From contig JANFAH010000095.1 in the NCBI GenBank assembly GCA_024663395.1, positions 62,001 through 126,000 of the forward strand: 64,000 bases of DNA. The letters are read 5' to 3'. Positions within the stretch are counted from its first letter, which is position 1, and every line of letters begins with the position of its first letter. Source of the DNA: Pisolithus tinctorius (lineage: Eukaryota; Basidiomycota; Agaricomycetes; Boletales; Pisolithaceae). The position numbers and the translations under genes are program-made. Positions 22,401 to 34,882 of this stretch are shown here, one piece after another. The notes below the pieces were generated by a model, which was not told where the DNA came from, did no database searches, and worked only from the letters and a program-made list of their open reading frames with translations.

Positions 22401-25209
22401 AAAGTTTCCTCTCTCTGATTCATCAAACGCCAAGGCACGCTCATTAAGCTTCATGACATGCGAAAAAAGTTTTTCCTCTTCTGGCCAGAGAAAGCCATCA
22501 GCGTTAATCTTCATGGAGGTAAGGCGCTCTTGAGTAAGCTTCTTTGTGGGAATGAACACAGGAGGGTGACATGTGAGAGGTGTGAGTGATGCGAGGGGGT
22601 CTTCTGGAAACTGGCGATGGACCCGAGCGTCCTCTGGATAGACTCCAGGCACTGGCCTGACTTTACGATCGACGTGCTTGTACGCTCCATACACCAGCTG
22701 TCCTGTTTCATCAGCTGAGTCTTCTGTATCCATAGCAAGGCCTTTTCTAAAACGTAGCAAATCAAGAAAGTCAGATAGGGAATAGTAAAAGTGAAGCTGT
22801 TTTTCAGTTTTCTGAATAGGAGGCAGATCTGGTGCTTTTGAAGGATTAGATAATGAAGAAGAGAAGACATCAAGATAAAAAGAGCTCTGGAAACTTGAAA
22901 CTGAAGGAGGCATAGTAAGTGATGTTACAGGAGTATCTGAGCGAAGAAATGATGTATGTGGGTTTAGGAGTTTAACGACTTCTCGGTCAAAGTGAGCAGA
23001 CGAAGAACAAGAACAACTATAAGTACAAGAGGGGACATACAAATCAATCTTCAAAGAGCTGGAGAAATAAATGATGAGATATGGGAGAAAGTGGAGGAAC
23101 ACATCTGAAAAGATCATCGGACCTGTCTTGAATCGAATCTGAGGAAGTGGAAGCAGGAAAGTGGTCTGGGTACGAGACCGCTTCGAAAGGGGGAGGATGC
23201 GCTGAGGCTGAGGCAAAACTGACTGCACTGGCAAGGACATGAAGACTGGAGTTTGGGAATGCACCTGGGTCCTCTTCATCCACATCACCTGAATGGTCCT
23301 CTGCAGCTTCCTGCAAATGAGCAATCCATCCAGTAGGGGTACGACACATGACAACATTGCTATAAGGCTCTGGCATGGCAACTGACTCTTCACCAACAGC
23401 AGCATTAGATATGGCTTGGGGAGCTGAGGGTAGTAATGGCATAGGAAGAGTTGGACTAGATGAATGCTGATGCCTGTGTAAGTCATCGTCGAGTTGTGCA
23501 GGCTGAAGCAAGGATGGGCTAGGCAGATAGAAGCGAGAGCCAACACTAGTGTTGAACATATCAGAGTTGAGTGGCGAAAGTGTGGTGGGTATATCTGGGG
23601 ATAGACTGGACAAGTGGTGGGACACGCGCAACTCGTCGACGAGTTGCGTGGACTGAGAGTCATGACCTATATCTGAGGATGAACCAGGCAACTGCACATG
23701 GCTGCACAAGTCGTCGTCGAGTTGTGCAGACTGATGACGGGTGGATGGACTGGATGCATATGGATCTCTGCGCAACTCGTTGCCGAGTTGTGCAGACTGA
23801 GAGTCATGGCAAGCATCATGGGAAGTAGGGGCAACTGAACCACAGTAGGAAGTATTGAAGACGGAGAACGCAGCTTCAGAGTCTGGAGTGACAGTGTCTC
23901 TACAGAGCAGAAGTGAAGCCTGGTGAGAACCATCAGCGGGCTCTTCTTGAACGATAACTGGATCTGGGGACGGGGGAGAGGGACTCTGAGGTGGAGCAGT
24001 AACGCCATTAGAAAGTACACGTGAAACAGGTAGACTCGAGTCAGACGGCAGGTCTGGAGGTGGAGATGCATTGCTCTGAGTGGGAGATGCCTGTGGGAGT
24101 AGACGAGGATAGAACCTGACATAGGCGGAACCTTCAAGCTCATGGTAATGCTCAAGTGGGGCAGGAACCTGTCGGACCAAGCGAACATCAAGCATAAGGA
24201 AGTCTTGGAAGTAGACTCCTGACTCATCAGTACCTCTTTCTCCAGCGAGTGCATGGTTTGAGTCGAGATAAAGGGAGGATAGATGGGGAGTGCGATGGGC
24301 AAGGCTAGTAAGAAGTGAGACAAGTGACTGGCACTCTTCTCTTCTGATCTGGCGACGAATCTGGGCAAGGGTAGGATTATCCTCCAATCCACTCACATCA
24401 GTGGACTGTAACTCCTGGGTAAGCTGACCAACAAACTCCGAAGGAAAGGGACTGGTAGGAGGTGGGAATGCTTGGACTGGAATGGGATGGAACACAGGAA
24501 AGGCTGAGGCAACATCAAACCCATCTGGGGGTGATTCAGGATACAGCAGAGTAGAATCAAGTGACTGAGGGGGTGACCGTGAAGTTGATGGGGGTGGAGC
24601 AAAGATGATGGGCGAAACATGATGAGGGGTGCCAACTGCTACATCTCTCATAGGTTCATCGGCTTCTTGCTGAGAATGGACAGGCTCTAGAGTCGCCATA
24701 AGGGTATCTGCAACAGACCCAAGCTGGCCTTCAGTAACACACATCTCCAGGGGGCGATCTGAATCAGCTCCAAAGACAACATAAGTTCCAGACTCTCTTT
24801 CAACAATGCTAACCGAGTTCCCAAGGGCCCAAGGACGACCAAGGAGGAGATCAAAGCCTGCATTAGTGTCTTGGGCGACGAATAGATTGGTCCAAGTCCT
24901 GGCAGCACCACAGAAGAGAGGGACATCCTGTACCAGACCTTTCAGAGTAGAGATACCTCCTTTTGCATCTCGCATATTGATGGTCTGTGACATATCAATG
25001 GGCATGCAAATGACCGACTGGGCTATACCAGCATGAACAACATTGAGGGTAGATCCAGAGTCAATGACACCTGTTACACGACGACCATTGCAAGTCAGAC
25101 TGATAGTGATGAGGGGGCTAGAAGTCAAGGCCAAGTAGGAGGATGCAGGAGGAGTTCCTTCAACAGCAGTAACAGACTTGACTGGCTGAGCCAGGGGCTG
25201 TCTCTTGAA
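19428..25209 (-). pseudogene. Gypsy pol: protease, reverse transcriptase, RNase H, integrase
   Basis: Protease with VIDSGSTLNVVH at about 25,050. A long Pro/Ser-rich linker follows to about 23,050, where the frame changes. RT then shows RIVHDLQPLNKVTIRDAG, YTVFDLFSGFDARQLHP and FIDDLPV (the xxDD catalytic motif). RNase H-like: LSIDTSNIAIGFVLSQ. Integrase: an HHCC zinc-binding segment (HAHEELGHRG...HSCHEC), then DVMLM, TDNGSEVKG and NSKANGVVERGH for the D,D,E core. A SH3-like segment (PRYLGPYEVVRHTKGGSYIL) and a very acidic Asp/Glu/Asn tail end the protein. TGA interrupts the frame at 22311-22313 (PIPPGI-stop-ERVIQLL) and 20385-20387 (YLVAA-stop-DDLSL), both where Arg CGA is expected. Not functional as it stands. 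Confidence 0.9.
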
Positions 25210-26985
25210 TCACATAAGCTCCTGAAGGTGCTGAGAAACATCCCTAGACGATCCAATGACCTCCCCAACAGACACAGTCAAGGGAGTAGAAAGGATGCGC
25301 TCTACAATGGCTTTAGAGTTGGCAGACTGCGAAAGCGATGAAGACAGGGAAGTGGTAGGAGGGGGCTTGGATTTCTTAGACCTGTCTGCAGAATCAGTGG
25401 CTTGACCAGATGGCTTTGGGACAGTGGCATCTTCCATGATAGCATCATCTCTAGTTCCATCAAAGACAGCGGGATGGATGTCAACTGGTACAAAGGCAGG
25501 GGCAAGTGGTACTTTCTGTGGAGCAGGGATGGATGCAGAGGATGAGGGCTTTGGATCCTGACTCTCTTTCTCCTTGCCATGCGAACGAGGTGGGACAAGG
25601 ACACTGTCAAAGACAGCCTTTCCCTTCTCTTTGGTAACCTTGTTAGAGCGGTCCACAGCAGCAACAAGGGGTTCTTCTTCCAACTCATAGATCTCGGCAC
25701 TAGACTCTTCTTCAACCTCTTCATGGATAACAAAGCGAACTGCATTGGCAGGCTGAGCAGCAGCTTTAGTGCGCTCATAGGCTTGCAGGATAGTCTCTTC
25801 TCCATTGCGATAGATGCGCTGTCCATTGGGGTAGATGACCCGATGGTTTTCATCATGTGCCAAAGAACCCTTCTGAATGAGATCATTAATGGCTTGACAA
25901 CTCTTGACACCATGGCCTTCAACACCACAGCCATAACAAGTGATGGTCCTTCTAGCAGGACGGGTCTGGGATGAGGAAGTAGCAGCAGGGGCAGTGGATG
26001 CAGGAGTAGATGCAGGAGCAGGACGAAGGGAAGGAGCATGAAGCACCTTTGCAGCATCAGGGTCCATCTTGATAGCACGATAGTAGAGGAGGGAGTAGTC
26101 TGGGTCATTGAGTGACATGCGAGAGAGAGACTTGATTAGGGTCTCAACTTCATCTTGCTTGCGAGCAGTAGGGCCTTCTTTCTCCAAATTTTCAAGGTTT
26201 CTTCTGGCTTCATGGGAAGGGAGCAGAGGGCGAACACTGTCATCTCTTCCATCTGAGCGATGAGAAGCACCAGGCTGGGCCTGAGGAGCAGGGGCAGCAC
26301 AAGGGCCAAGGAAGTCAAGGTCATCTGCATCAAAGCGATCACGGTGAAGGACCTCTTCAGCTGACTGGCATACATCATCATAGGGGAATGGCCTGCTGAT
26401 GTCAAGGTTGGGATCCTTTGTCCTGAGACGAGTTTCAACCAAGCCACGAAAGACTGGGGACAAACCAGCCCAGAAGTAGCGATTATATTCATCAACCGAT
26501 ATCCTTCCTTTATTCTTCAACCAACCTCCAATGTGAATGAAGCCACGGTTGTAAGCCCTAAAGTCTTGAAGAGTCATAACAGGCTGCATCCTAGACTCCA
26601 AAGCAAAGCTCTTGAGATGCCTTTCAAAGAACCTTTCATCTGATAGATCAGCATCAAAGTACTTGAGGAGATCAGCCTTCAAGTTAGCCCAATCAGGAGT
26701 GTAGTAATGAGCCATTCCTTCAATAATCTCCCTAACACGAGCATTGCAGTACTGGAGGATTGACTCGACCATTTCCTGGTCAGAAGTGACATTGTGGTAG
26801 GCACAGAGACGTTCATAGTGGTCCAAGAAGGAGCGAACATGGGTATGGTCTCCTTGGAAGAGTTCTGGAGCAGACTTCATGCCAAGCAAGGGCATAGTGA
26901 GGACAGAGCGAGCAGGGGGAGCAGCCATAGCTACTGGAACTGCTGATGATGTAGGGGGATAGATAGTGGGGATGGTGGATGACAT
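25210..26985 (-). CDS. Gypsy gag (capsid and nucleocapsid)
   Basis: A 591-residue frame. The capsid-like region around PELFQGDHTHVRSFLDHYER, ILQYCNARVREIIEGMAHYY and YNRGFIHIGGWLKNKGRIS resembles Gypsy gag. A CCHC knuckle, CYGCGVEGHGVKSC, lies near residue 350. It ends QELM-TGA at 25210-25212, and the pol frame continues in the same phase (FKRQPLAQPVKSV), so gag and pol are separated by one stop codon. This may be a mutated Arg codon, as elsewhere in the element, or a true readthrough site. Confidence 0.88.
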   Translation of the reverse strand: MSSTIPTIYPPTSSAVPVAMAAPPARSVLTMPLLGMKSAPELFQGDHTHVRSFLDHYERLCAYHNVTSDQEMVESILQYCNARVREIIEGMAHYYTPDWANLKADLLKYFDADLSDERFFERHLKSFALESRMQPVMTLQDFRAYNRGFIHIGGWLKNKGRISVDEYNRYFWAGLSPVFRGLVETRLRTKDPNLDISRPFPYDDVCQSAEEVLHRDRFDADDLDFLGPCAAPAPQAQPGASHRSDGRDDSVRPLLPSHEARRNLENLEKEGPTARKQDEVETLIKSLSRMSLNDPDYSLLYYRAIKMDPDAAKVLHAPSLRPAPASTPASTAPAATSSSQTRPARRTITCYGCGVEGHGVKSCQAINDLIQKGSLAHDENHRVIYPNGQRIYRNGEETILQAYERTKAAAQPANAVRFVIHEEVEEESSAEIYELEEEPLVAAVDRSNKVTKEKGKAVFDSVLVPPRSHGKEKESQDPKPSSSASIPAPQKVPLAPAFVPVDIHPAVFDGTRDDAIMEDATVPKPSGQATDSADRSKKSKPPPTTSLSSSLSQSANSKAIVERILSTPLTVSVGEVIGSSRDVSQHLQELM

Positions 26986-27084
26986 AGTAATGAGATATCA
27001 AGTGGTTTTAGAAGCAAGTTTCAATAGGCTGAGTGAACAGGGTTCTTGATCCAGGAATAACCACCCCTCACGGTGGGCTCCAGA

Positions 27085-28950
27085 TGTGAGTCAAAGTGAG
27101 GAATGCTGGTGAAAACCAAACAAATCCAACACAAAAGACAAATAAGAGCGAGTGGTGGTTTGCCTCCGTGGAACCTGGAGTGCAGAGAAACCTAAACATG
27201 TGGGGGGGGACTTCAAGTAGAGGGCTCCTGGTGCAAGTCACTGACGAGTTACGCAGGAGAGGATGAATGAACACTGATTGAGAAGGGGATGCTGAACAGA
27301 GCAGGGGTGTTCAGCCGAAAGGACTTGGGAGTAAATGGATTTCGATAGGATGTGCTCCTGGCGCAAGTCGATGATGAGTTACGCAGGAGTGGATGGATGA
27401 CTAAACAAGAGGTTGCTGACTAAGCACTGATGATACTGCTGATGATGAATAGAGGTAGATAGACCCTTGATGGAGCCTCAACTACCAATGATATAAATGA
27501 AGACAGATAGACTCTTCCGAATGAGCCTCAACTGTCGACGACGAGATATGCTGAGCTGAGCTGACTTCTGGATTGCTTCTTGATTGATTCTTGATTGATT
27601 GTTGGTAGCTAAGTACATGGGGGTTTATATACTGAGGGGGGAGCACAGCTTGTGACAAACAAGGCACAAACACTTGGTAAGTAATGAGTAAGGACTGAAT
27701 AATCATGATGAGTAAGCGAGAAATGATAAGTAAGCAAGCAAAGAAGATTGGTAAGTATTGGCAATGAACGAGTCAAGGATAGTCAAAATATCACAAAATG
27801 AGTCAAATGGAGTCAGAAACTGAGTAAGCGCACTGATATCACATTAGGGGGTGGCGATGCAAGCTAGATCTCGGCGGAGACATCTCTAGATCCAAAGATG
27901 GCATGACAGATGGACAGTGTTTCCAGATAGGGAAGTATTAATTCCAGAATTGAAGGGCATGAGTCAGGCGTCAAAGGGGGCTAGGGCATTGGGGGTCTGT
28001 GGGGCAATGAGAGCATATGTGATCGCGTCTCCCACCCTTTCATCCTCTCAGCGAAGTTAACAAAACTTCATGAACGGGGCTCTGATGGAGGAGGAGGAGA
28101 AGGGGGGACGTCTTCTGCTGGATCTTGCAGTAAGAAGGCAAGATGCATGTCATACTCGTCATGAATGCGATCAGGGAGGCTGGAGGACAGTAGATTATAC
28201 TGCAGCTGTCGCAATGCAGGAAGAATGACGGATGAGACTGGAATAAAGACAGTGCAGGGACCAGGGAGGAATGATCCATATGCTTCATCAACCGGGGGGA
28301 CTGAAATGACCACATAAGACCTTTCTAACCGAGTGACAGACCTGAGGCGACCAAAGAACGTCCTTCTGGAAGTCATACTGACAAGGAGAACATGCTGACC
28401 AAGCTGCATGGGATGAGACGGGGCTGACAATGACGGGATGAACCAGGGGGCTTCAGGACGGAAGCTGGTGGGAACGCCTGGCAGATATACATAGCCACTG
28501 TCTCTGGCAAATGAGACAAGCGAGATGACTGACGAAGAGGTGGCCATGATTGATGGACTTTGCGAAATGAGCATCTGATGGATGGAGTGCTGTAGAAACA
28601 CGCAGGGTGCGAGGATCCTCTCCAAATTTGGAAGGAAGAATCGTGGGGCTGAGCACTTTAAGCGAGCATGGGAACGGAGTCGATATCTTTGGAAATGGTG
28701 GAGATACAACGAAAACCGGAATGCTGTACACGGGCGCTAAAAACCTTTAATGCGCACTTAACTCACTTCCTCTTTTCTCTTTAGCACTGATGACTCGTTC
28801 TTGTGCGAAGGATGACTGTTCATGTCCAACAGTCTTTCTATGCATGAGGCCTTTAGTCTTCATCTGCATGCTTGGGCATTGTGCGCAACTTGTCAACGAG
28901 TTAGGCAGAGTCAGCTGTAACCATGTCCACAACACCTTTGGTGTGTGACA
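27085..28950 (-). repeat. 5' LTR of the Gypsy element
   Basis: Carries the same TGTGAGTC...GTGTGACA ends as the other LTR. Its last bases on the plus strand contain ATG at 28923, which opens MSTTPLVCD and runs in frame into the transposase (SGFQSHSAV), giving a possible LTR-started shortened transposase. Confidence 0.92.
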
Positions 28951-31900
28951 GTGGCTTCCAGAGTCACAGTGCTGTCGCAATGCACATGAGCCAGCCGTCC
29001 TCTGGGTGCAATACCTGGGTCAATAACTTAGTCTGCCTTCACGAGTCTCTCCAACCTTTGAGCTTGAACATTCATAACTCTCAACACCCAACACACTTAG
29101 AAGATGTCCCAATGAGCACCGACCCCGATGACTATGCAACTCACAATTACCCGGATTTTGTTCATACGGCATTTGACACGTGGGGGCCAACCACAGACGA
29201 CTTCGAGGGCGCAGCTAAAACGTTTGGACTTGGCCCAACGTTTATGGACAAATTTAACGGTGACCAGTTCAGCAACCTACGGGCATCAAATCTGTACTAC
29301 CCCTTCAACTCCCACAATGAATGGGAGCTGGCATCATGGTTACTTCGTTCAGGCCTGAGCATGAGAGCTATAGACTCTTTCTTGTCACTGTCAATCGTAA
29401 GCCTGTCCCTATTCTCTCCGAAGATCATTATTGACGTGCGCCAGATACAGCTACTAAATATTTCCTTTTGTACAGCCAGAGCACTTCGTGGGCTGGCTGA
29501 GTTACTCCCTGGCGGGCCACACTGGTGCTCAATGGAGATTACTCCTTCGCAGCCAACCAAACACCCTGTGCACTTGTACTGGCGCGATCCCCTGGAATGC
29601 ATTGCGTGGCTCCTCAACCACCCTTTGTTCTCTGACCAGCTCGATTTCGTTCCGAGGCGTGTGTACAAAACGCCCGAGAAGCTTTGTAGGGTGTATACAG
29701 AGTGGATGACCGCTGATGATGCTTGGCGTATGCAGGTATGTTTCCACTGCAAGTTATAGATCCTTTTATTCAATTGACGTACCCCAGTCACAGCTTCCGA
29801 GCGGAGCGACTCTTCTTGGCACGATACTTTCTTCAGACAAGACAAATATTACTACTTTATGTGGTGGCAGAGTTGCTCATCCACTTCTTGTCAGCCTAGC
29901 AAATATCAAGATGTCCATGCGCCTAAAATTGTCATCCAACTCATTTATGCTTGCCGCTCTCCTCCCCGTCCCCAAGTTTGTGCACAAGAACAAGCATATG
30001 CGCGGCCTCCTCGAAGATAGGCTCATTCATGAATGCCTGGATATCGTACTTGAACCCGTCAAGCAAGCTGCCAAACTCGGCATTATGTTACCGGATTCTC
30101 TGGGGCACATGCGGTACTGTTTCATGCCAATCGTGGGTTATATCGCCGACACTCCCGAGGCTGCCATGCTTGCAGCTGTTGGGGGAAAGACTTCCCCGAT
30201 CACCATGGCGATGTACAAACAGTTCGGAGACCCATTCCGACATGAGCCACGAACCACGTCCACCACTTTGGCTCAGCTCGCAGTGGTGAAATCGAAGGTC
30301 CACCCTACAAACATCCAAGTCTTCTTTCGCGAAGCACAGCGCTTTCGCCTCAGCGGAGTTAGTGACCCATTTTGGAGGGACATTCTGCTTTCTTGTCCAA
30401 GCACTTTTATAACTCCGGAGCCCCTTCACCACCTGCACAAGGAATTTTGGGACCACGACATGAAGTGGTGCATAAATGCGGTTGGTGAAGCTGAAATCGA
30501 CTTTCACTTCTCAGTTTTACAGCCTACTGTGGGGTTCCGTCACTTTAAAGGTGGTGTTGCTAAGCTGAAGCAGGTGACTGGACGCGTGCACCGTGATGTC
30601 CAACGTTACATCGTCAGTGTTATCGCTGGAGCAGCCCCTCCCAAAATTATTACTGCTATTTGTGTGCTCATGGACTTCCGATACCAAGTCCAAGCTTACC
30701 GCATTGACGATGATGATCTTCGTATAATATCTTCTGCACTGGACGAGTTTCATGTGCACAAGCAGTCGATACTCAATCACGGTGCATGATGCGGTAAGGG
30801 AAACAAGCCCATCGACAATTGGCACATCCCCAAGTTAGAACTCATGCAGAGCATCGTACCAAGTGTGAAGCGTGTCGGGGTCACCATCCAATGGACTGCC
30901 GATGTAACTGAACACGCCCATGTATCGGAGATCAAGACACCCGCATCAGCTAGCAATAACAATAACTACGATCCTCAAATTTGCCGGTACCTCGATCGCG
31001 CTGAAAAATGTAGGACGTTTGAACTCGCGACATCATTATATGAATCGAAGACTCACTCCCATGGTCATGTGGAAGAAAAGTCCTTAGAGGTTGAGGATGG
31101 GAGTTCTGATGATGGTGACAGTGAGATCAGTGATCGCGAGGAGGCGAATCTAGTTTCCAAGACACCAGGTCCCGCGTGGCCCGTCACTGATTACTTCGCC
31201 ATCTCTGCGCGCCTCAGGACCCAGGATCCAGACTCCATTCCCTTCCCCTTGCATAGTTTTATCGCAGACGGTATGGCGATCAACCTTTCCTATGACCCAC
31301 CCTTGCGATGCATTAGTGTTGATGGTGCTGCCGAGAAGTTTGGACTACTTGACCTCCTAGCCGCCCTTGTCGATTTTCTAAATCGTGAGAAGGTGTATGG
31401 ACCAAGCTCTGTGCACACTATAAGCGGGCAACGTCGGGGATCAAGCTCTTCAACCCTGCCTTTTACTGATCTGCAGGTTTGGTACAAGATGTGGCTGCAG
31501 AATACGGCGATACACGATATCACGGACATCCTCCCTGCCCAGACTCTCTTCTGTTCTCCACCTTGCGAGACCTGGACCCTTGGCCACTATGATGCAGCTA
31601 TCATCAACGTGGACCCCCATTTCAAATGGCCAGAGAGTGGCCTGAAAGGTTCGTGGTCCACACTACTTTTCCGTGTCACTCACAAGAGTATCTTAGGTCA
31701 TGTTGTTGGCCAGCTCCGTCTCCTGATGCGCCCTTTTGGCAAGAGGGGGGTAAGATGGTCGTGGACAGACCGTTTTTTGGTCTACGTACAATGTTTTGAC
31801 ATAGCAGCTGAAGATGCGACACACCTACATATCCTTAGGCGCGCAAAGAGAGCGAATGGCCAACGTCTTGGCGATGTCATCCCACTCAGTCAGGTCCGGG

Positions 31901-32055
31901 TGTTCGCACATCTCATACCTCGCTTCGGGCAAACTGCAGATAATCGATTGACGGCATACAACTCCTTCGAGCATTCTTCCGAATTCTATCTCAACAAATA
32001 CTTCGACAAAAATACGTACTTTGCCCTAAGTCGTTCGGACTCTCCTCCCATCTAG
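28951..32055 (+). pseudogene. Plavaka-type transposase, main part
   Basis: Continues from the zinc finger: NLYYPFNSHNEWELASWLLR, SGLSMRAIDSFLSL, ARALRGLAELLPGGPHW, YWRDPLECIAWLLNHPLFSD, FVPRRVYKTPEKLCRVYTEW, GATLLGTILSSDKTNITTL, RVAHPLLVSLANIKM, GKTSPITMAMYKQFGDPFRH, TPEPLHHLHKEFWDHDMKW, FRHFKGGVAKLKQVTGRVHR. Exons are 28951-29396, 29445-29735 and 29788 onward. A TGA at 30787-30789 interrupts LNHGA-stop-CGKGNKPIDNW, probably Arg CGA originally. The same frame runs on through TADVTEHAHVSEIK, NYDPQICRYLDR and FLVYVQCFDIAAED to a stop at 32055. The conserved blocks are those I recall for Plavaka transposases. It is broken twice, by the Gypsy insertion and by the TGA. Confidence 0.85.
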
Positions 32056-32110
32056 TCAACATACATGTTACCTTACCGTATACCAGAGTTTATTACATGT
32101 TAATGTTGAA

Positions 32111-34668
32111 ATGCATCAGTATTTTGAGTGGTGGCACCATTTTCGAACATGTGACCCTACTTGTCAACAACCCTCAGAAATGTCCAAAGACTCGAACAAA
32201 AACAGATATCGAACAATAGATGGTACCTACAAGCTGATCGGTTCTCTCCCCCTGCCCAAACATGGCCGCATGGTTCATGTTATGGACAAGTTCACTGCTT
32301 CAGAACTTGAGGGCACCATCATCCGTGAACCACGGATACAAGTTAGCTCTCCTCAGAGCCTCAGTTATGTTACAAATATTATCTTCGAGTCCTTCAGAGA
32401 TACATTCACCTCCATAGCTCCCAGGTCCCTGATTGTCCCTCTGAAAACAATTCCCACATGTGTCCGTAGCTATTCCGCCTCCTTCAATCAGGGTGGCTTG
32501 TCAGAGGACAGCCTGGTCAGCCTATACGACGATGATAGAAAGCGCTGGAACTGGGAGCTTCGTCCACCCCCAGGCTCTGATTCACCTCCCGAGCAACCTG
32601 GGCCACTTGCCTCAGAGCTGCCAGTAGAATCGGAAAAGCTCTGCTTTGAAAAGCAAGTTGCTCTGTTTCTCAATGCTATCGGAACCACCGCCAAATCCAC
32701 GATGCCCAGTCTATCCAGCAAACCCCAGCATCAATGGATGGTGGACTGGAGCAGAACCAGCTTGCGAGGTTCTACAGGTTATTCCCAAAAGCCCGACCTC
32801 ATCCTTGTCGATAACACCCCAGTATCCCTTGACGAGATTACGTGGTTAAGTCCCAAAGTCATCGCCGAGTACTCAAAGGAGTCTTTCAAGCCAGCATCCC
32901 GCCTTGGGAAGACGATGGACACTAAGGCATATCTAACCCTCGTCGACCAGCCCTGGAGGCGCTATGTCCTTGGATTATCAATTACTGATAGCGAACTTCT
33001 TCAACTTCACTTTTACGACCACTCTGGTGGTGCAATCTCACCCTCTATCAATATCCACACTGATGCAGAAGTCTTCATATACATTGTATGTGCCATTGCG
33101 TTCGGCTCCCGCTCAACCCTTGGCTTCGATTCGACCATCGAGATATCCCCCCATCCTGCACACAGCCGCAAATGCACAGCACTTGCAATACCTCTCTCCC
33201 CTTTCCCCTCTCCTACAACGCCTTCTCCTCACTTGGAGTTGGGCATCCTCCCCAGTGCAAACTCACTCCTGACTCCCACATCACCCGAACACATCCCAGC
33301 AATCGGGAGGATCCAAGTAAACAAGACCTTCTACGAGGTGCTCGATGTATTATTCTCGAGCACAGGCTTTCTAGGAAGGGGTACTGTTTGTTACCTCGCA
33401 CGCTACAATGGGGAATACTACGTCATCAAGGATTATTGGGTGGAGGAGTCGGAGCAGAGGACAGCCCTGCACGAAGTCAACATGATGAAGCTGGTCCAGG
33501 ACATCGACGGAGTTCCCAAGTTGCAACACTACTGGGTCGTCGAGGTCGAGCCGGGCATTGTCGATAAAACTGAACGATATCGTGATGAGAAGTGGCGATC
33601 GTGCATGAAGTCTCGGAGAACTCACGTGCGATTGGCTATGAAGCCATGTGCAAGGCCAATGGTAATGTTCAAGACAAAAAAGGAACTTGTTTCATGCATC
33701 CGAGATATTTTACGAAGTACGTATCCTCTTCCACTTGTAAAATCAATACTAATTGCTTTAACAGTCCAACAGCAGGCTCTCAAGAGGGGTGTCCTCCATC
33801 GAGACTGTAGCATCAACAATACGATGATCGAGGACTTCGCAAATGGGTCGCGCGGCTTTCTCCTCGACTGGGAATTTGCTGTATGGGTCACATTACAGGG
33901 GGAATATGACTTGGGCGGCACAGTAAGTACTACGCAAAACATTTTGGAACTCGAAGCTGATAGTACACAAAGGGGACAGTCCCCTTCCTTTCAGTGAATA
34001 TCCTTTGCCAACTCAAGGAAGCCATCACTAAAAGTGGAAAGACTAATGTCCCATCAATCCAGAAAAGCGCCTCTCTCACCCACGTATTCATCAATCACCC
34101 TACTACTATACACCATACATTTGCGGACGATATCGAATCCCTGTTCTACGTTTTCATCTGGATCCTCATCCTTTATGATGGGCCACTTGGCCACGAGCGT
34201 CAAGATATCAGCCATGAAAAGACACTTCTTGGCTTGTGGAGTGAAAAGGCGGCCGAAGATCTCGAAATTGCCAGATGCGCCAAGTTCACATTCCTTAATG
34301 ACCCGTCCGAATCGAGGCTGGATTCCGAGGTCTCGCAATATTTTCAAGATCTAATCCCTCTGGCTAACGAGTGGCGCGTATTGCTTGGGCGGTCCCTGCT
34401 GAGTGGAACTGCAGTGCAGTTCTCTGACGTTATCTCCCTCTTTGATCATTTCTTGGCCAGCATGCCATACGAGAAACCACCGGAGATGACGAATGCATTC
34501 CAGCAGATCATCGCCCAGCACAAAGCACTTAATTCAAGCATGCGTCCGAGTCAGGAGAACGATATGGATGTTATGTCTTCGGCAATTATGTCTTCTAAAC
34601 GCCTTTGTGAAGAGGTAAGGAGCATGGATAACCCTCCTATACCCAATAAACGCTTCAAAGGCATGTAG
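32111..34668 (+). CDS. FunK1-type protein kinase, cargo of the Plavaka-type element
   Basis: A fungal-type (FunK1) kinase, family-expanded in Agaricomycetes; substrates unknown. The start may be 32111 or the ATG at 32180 (MSKDSNKNRYR). Conserved parts: YSQKPDLILVD and AEYSKESFKPASRLGKTMDT in the N-terminal region; a nucleotide-binding segment GFLGRGTVCYLARYNGEYYVIKDY with the Lys; a catalytic loop VLHRDCSINNTMI (HRD...N); LLDWEFAVW in place of DFG; and a C-lobe HHTFADDIESLFYVFIWILI. Introns at about 33717-33768 (GTACGT..AACAG) and 33929-33980 (GTAAGT..AAAG) join the frames. No in-frame stop was seen, unlike neighbouring genes of the element. It starts 55 bp after the transposase stop, on the same strand. 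Confidence 0.82.
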
Positions 34669-34882
34669 TCTTAGCATGAATTTTATGTTTAGTTCACATT
34701 CTGTACGTTACATGTAAAGTGTTTCAATTCATTTGCAGCGGGTAACCGTCTCAGCGCGTCGTTTCGTTTTACGTCTTGCAATGAACCTGTCAATGTTTAT
34801 ATGGATTCACAAGATGTCATTTCGTCGTGGTCCCCAGGCTTCCATCTTATACTGTTCTCTGCTTAACTGCTTGTACCTTCAG

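Larger units (their letters stand above)
17429..28950 (-). mobile_element. Gypsy/Ty3-type LTR retrotransposon, 11.5 kb, inserted in the Plavaka transposase
   Basis: Two near-identical direct repeats of 1,867 and 1,866 bp (17429-19295 and 27085-28950), starting TGTGAGTC and ending GTGTGACA, flank gag and pol on the minus strand. The order gag, protease, RT, RNase H, integrase is that of Gypsy/Ty3 elements. A 5-bp target duplication is not clear: the flanks are GGCGG on the left and GTGGC on the right. The next bases after the 5' LTR on the minus strand (TCTGGAGCCCACCG) could hold the tRNA primer site. In-frame TGA codons and a frame change show the copy is not autonomous. Confidence 0.93.

Noticed and set aside
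17429..28950. Perfect 5-bp target duplication for the Gypsy element
   Set aside because: Flanks are GGCGG and GTGGC; only partly similar, so no duplication is claimed.
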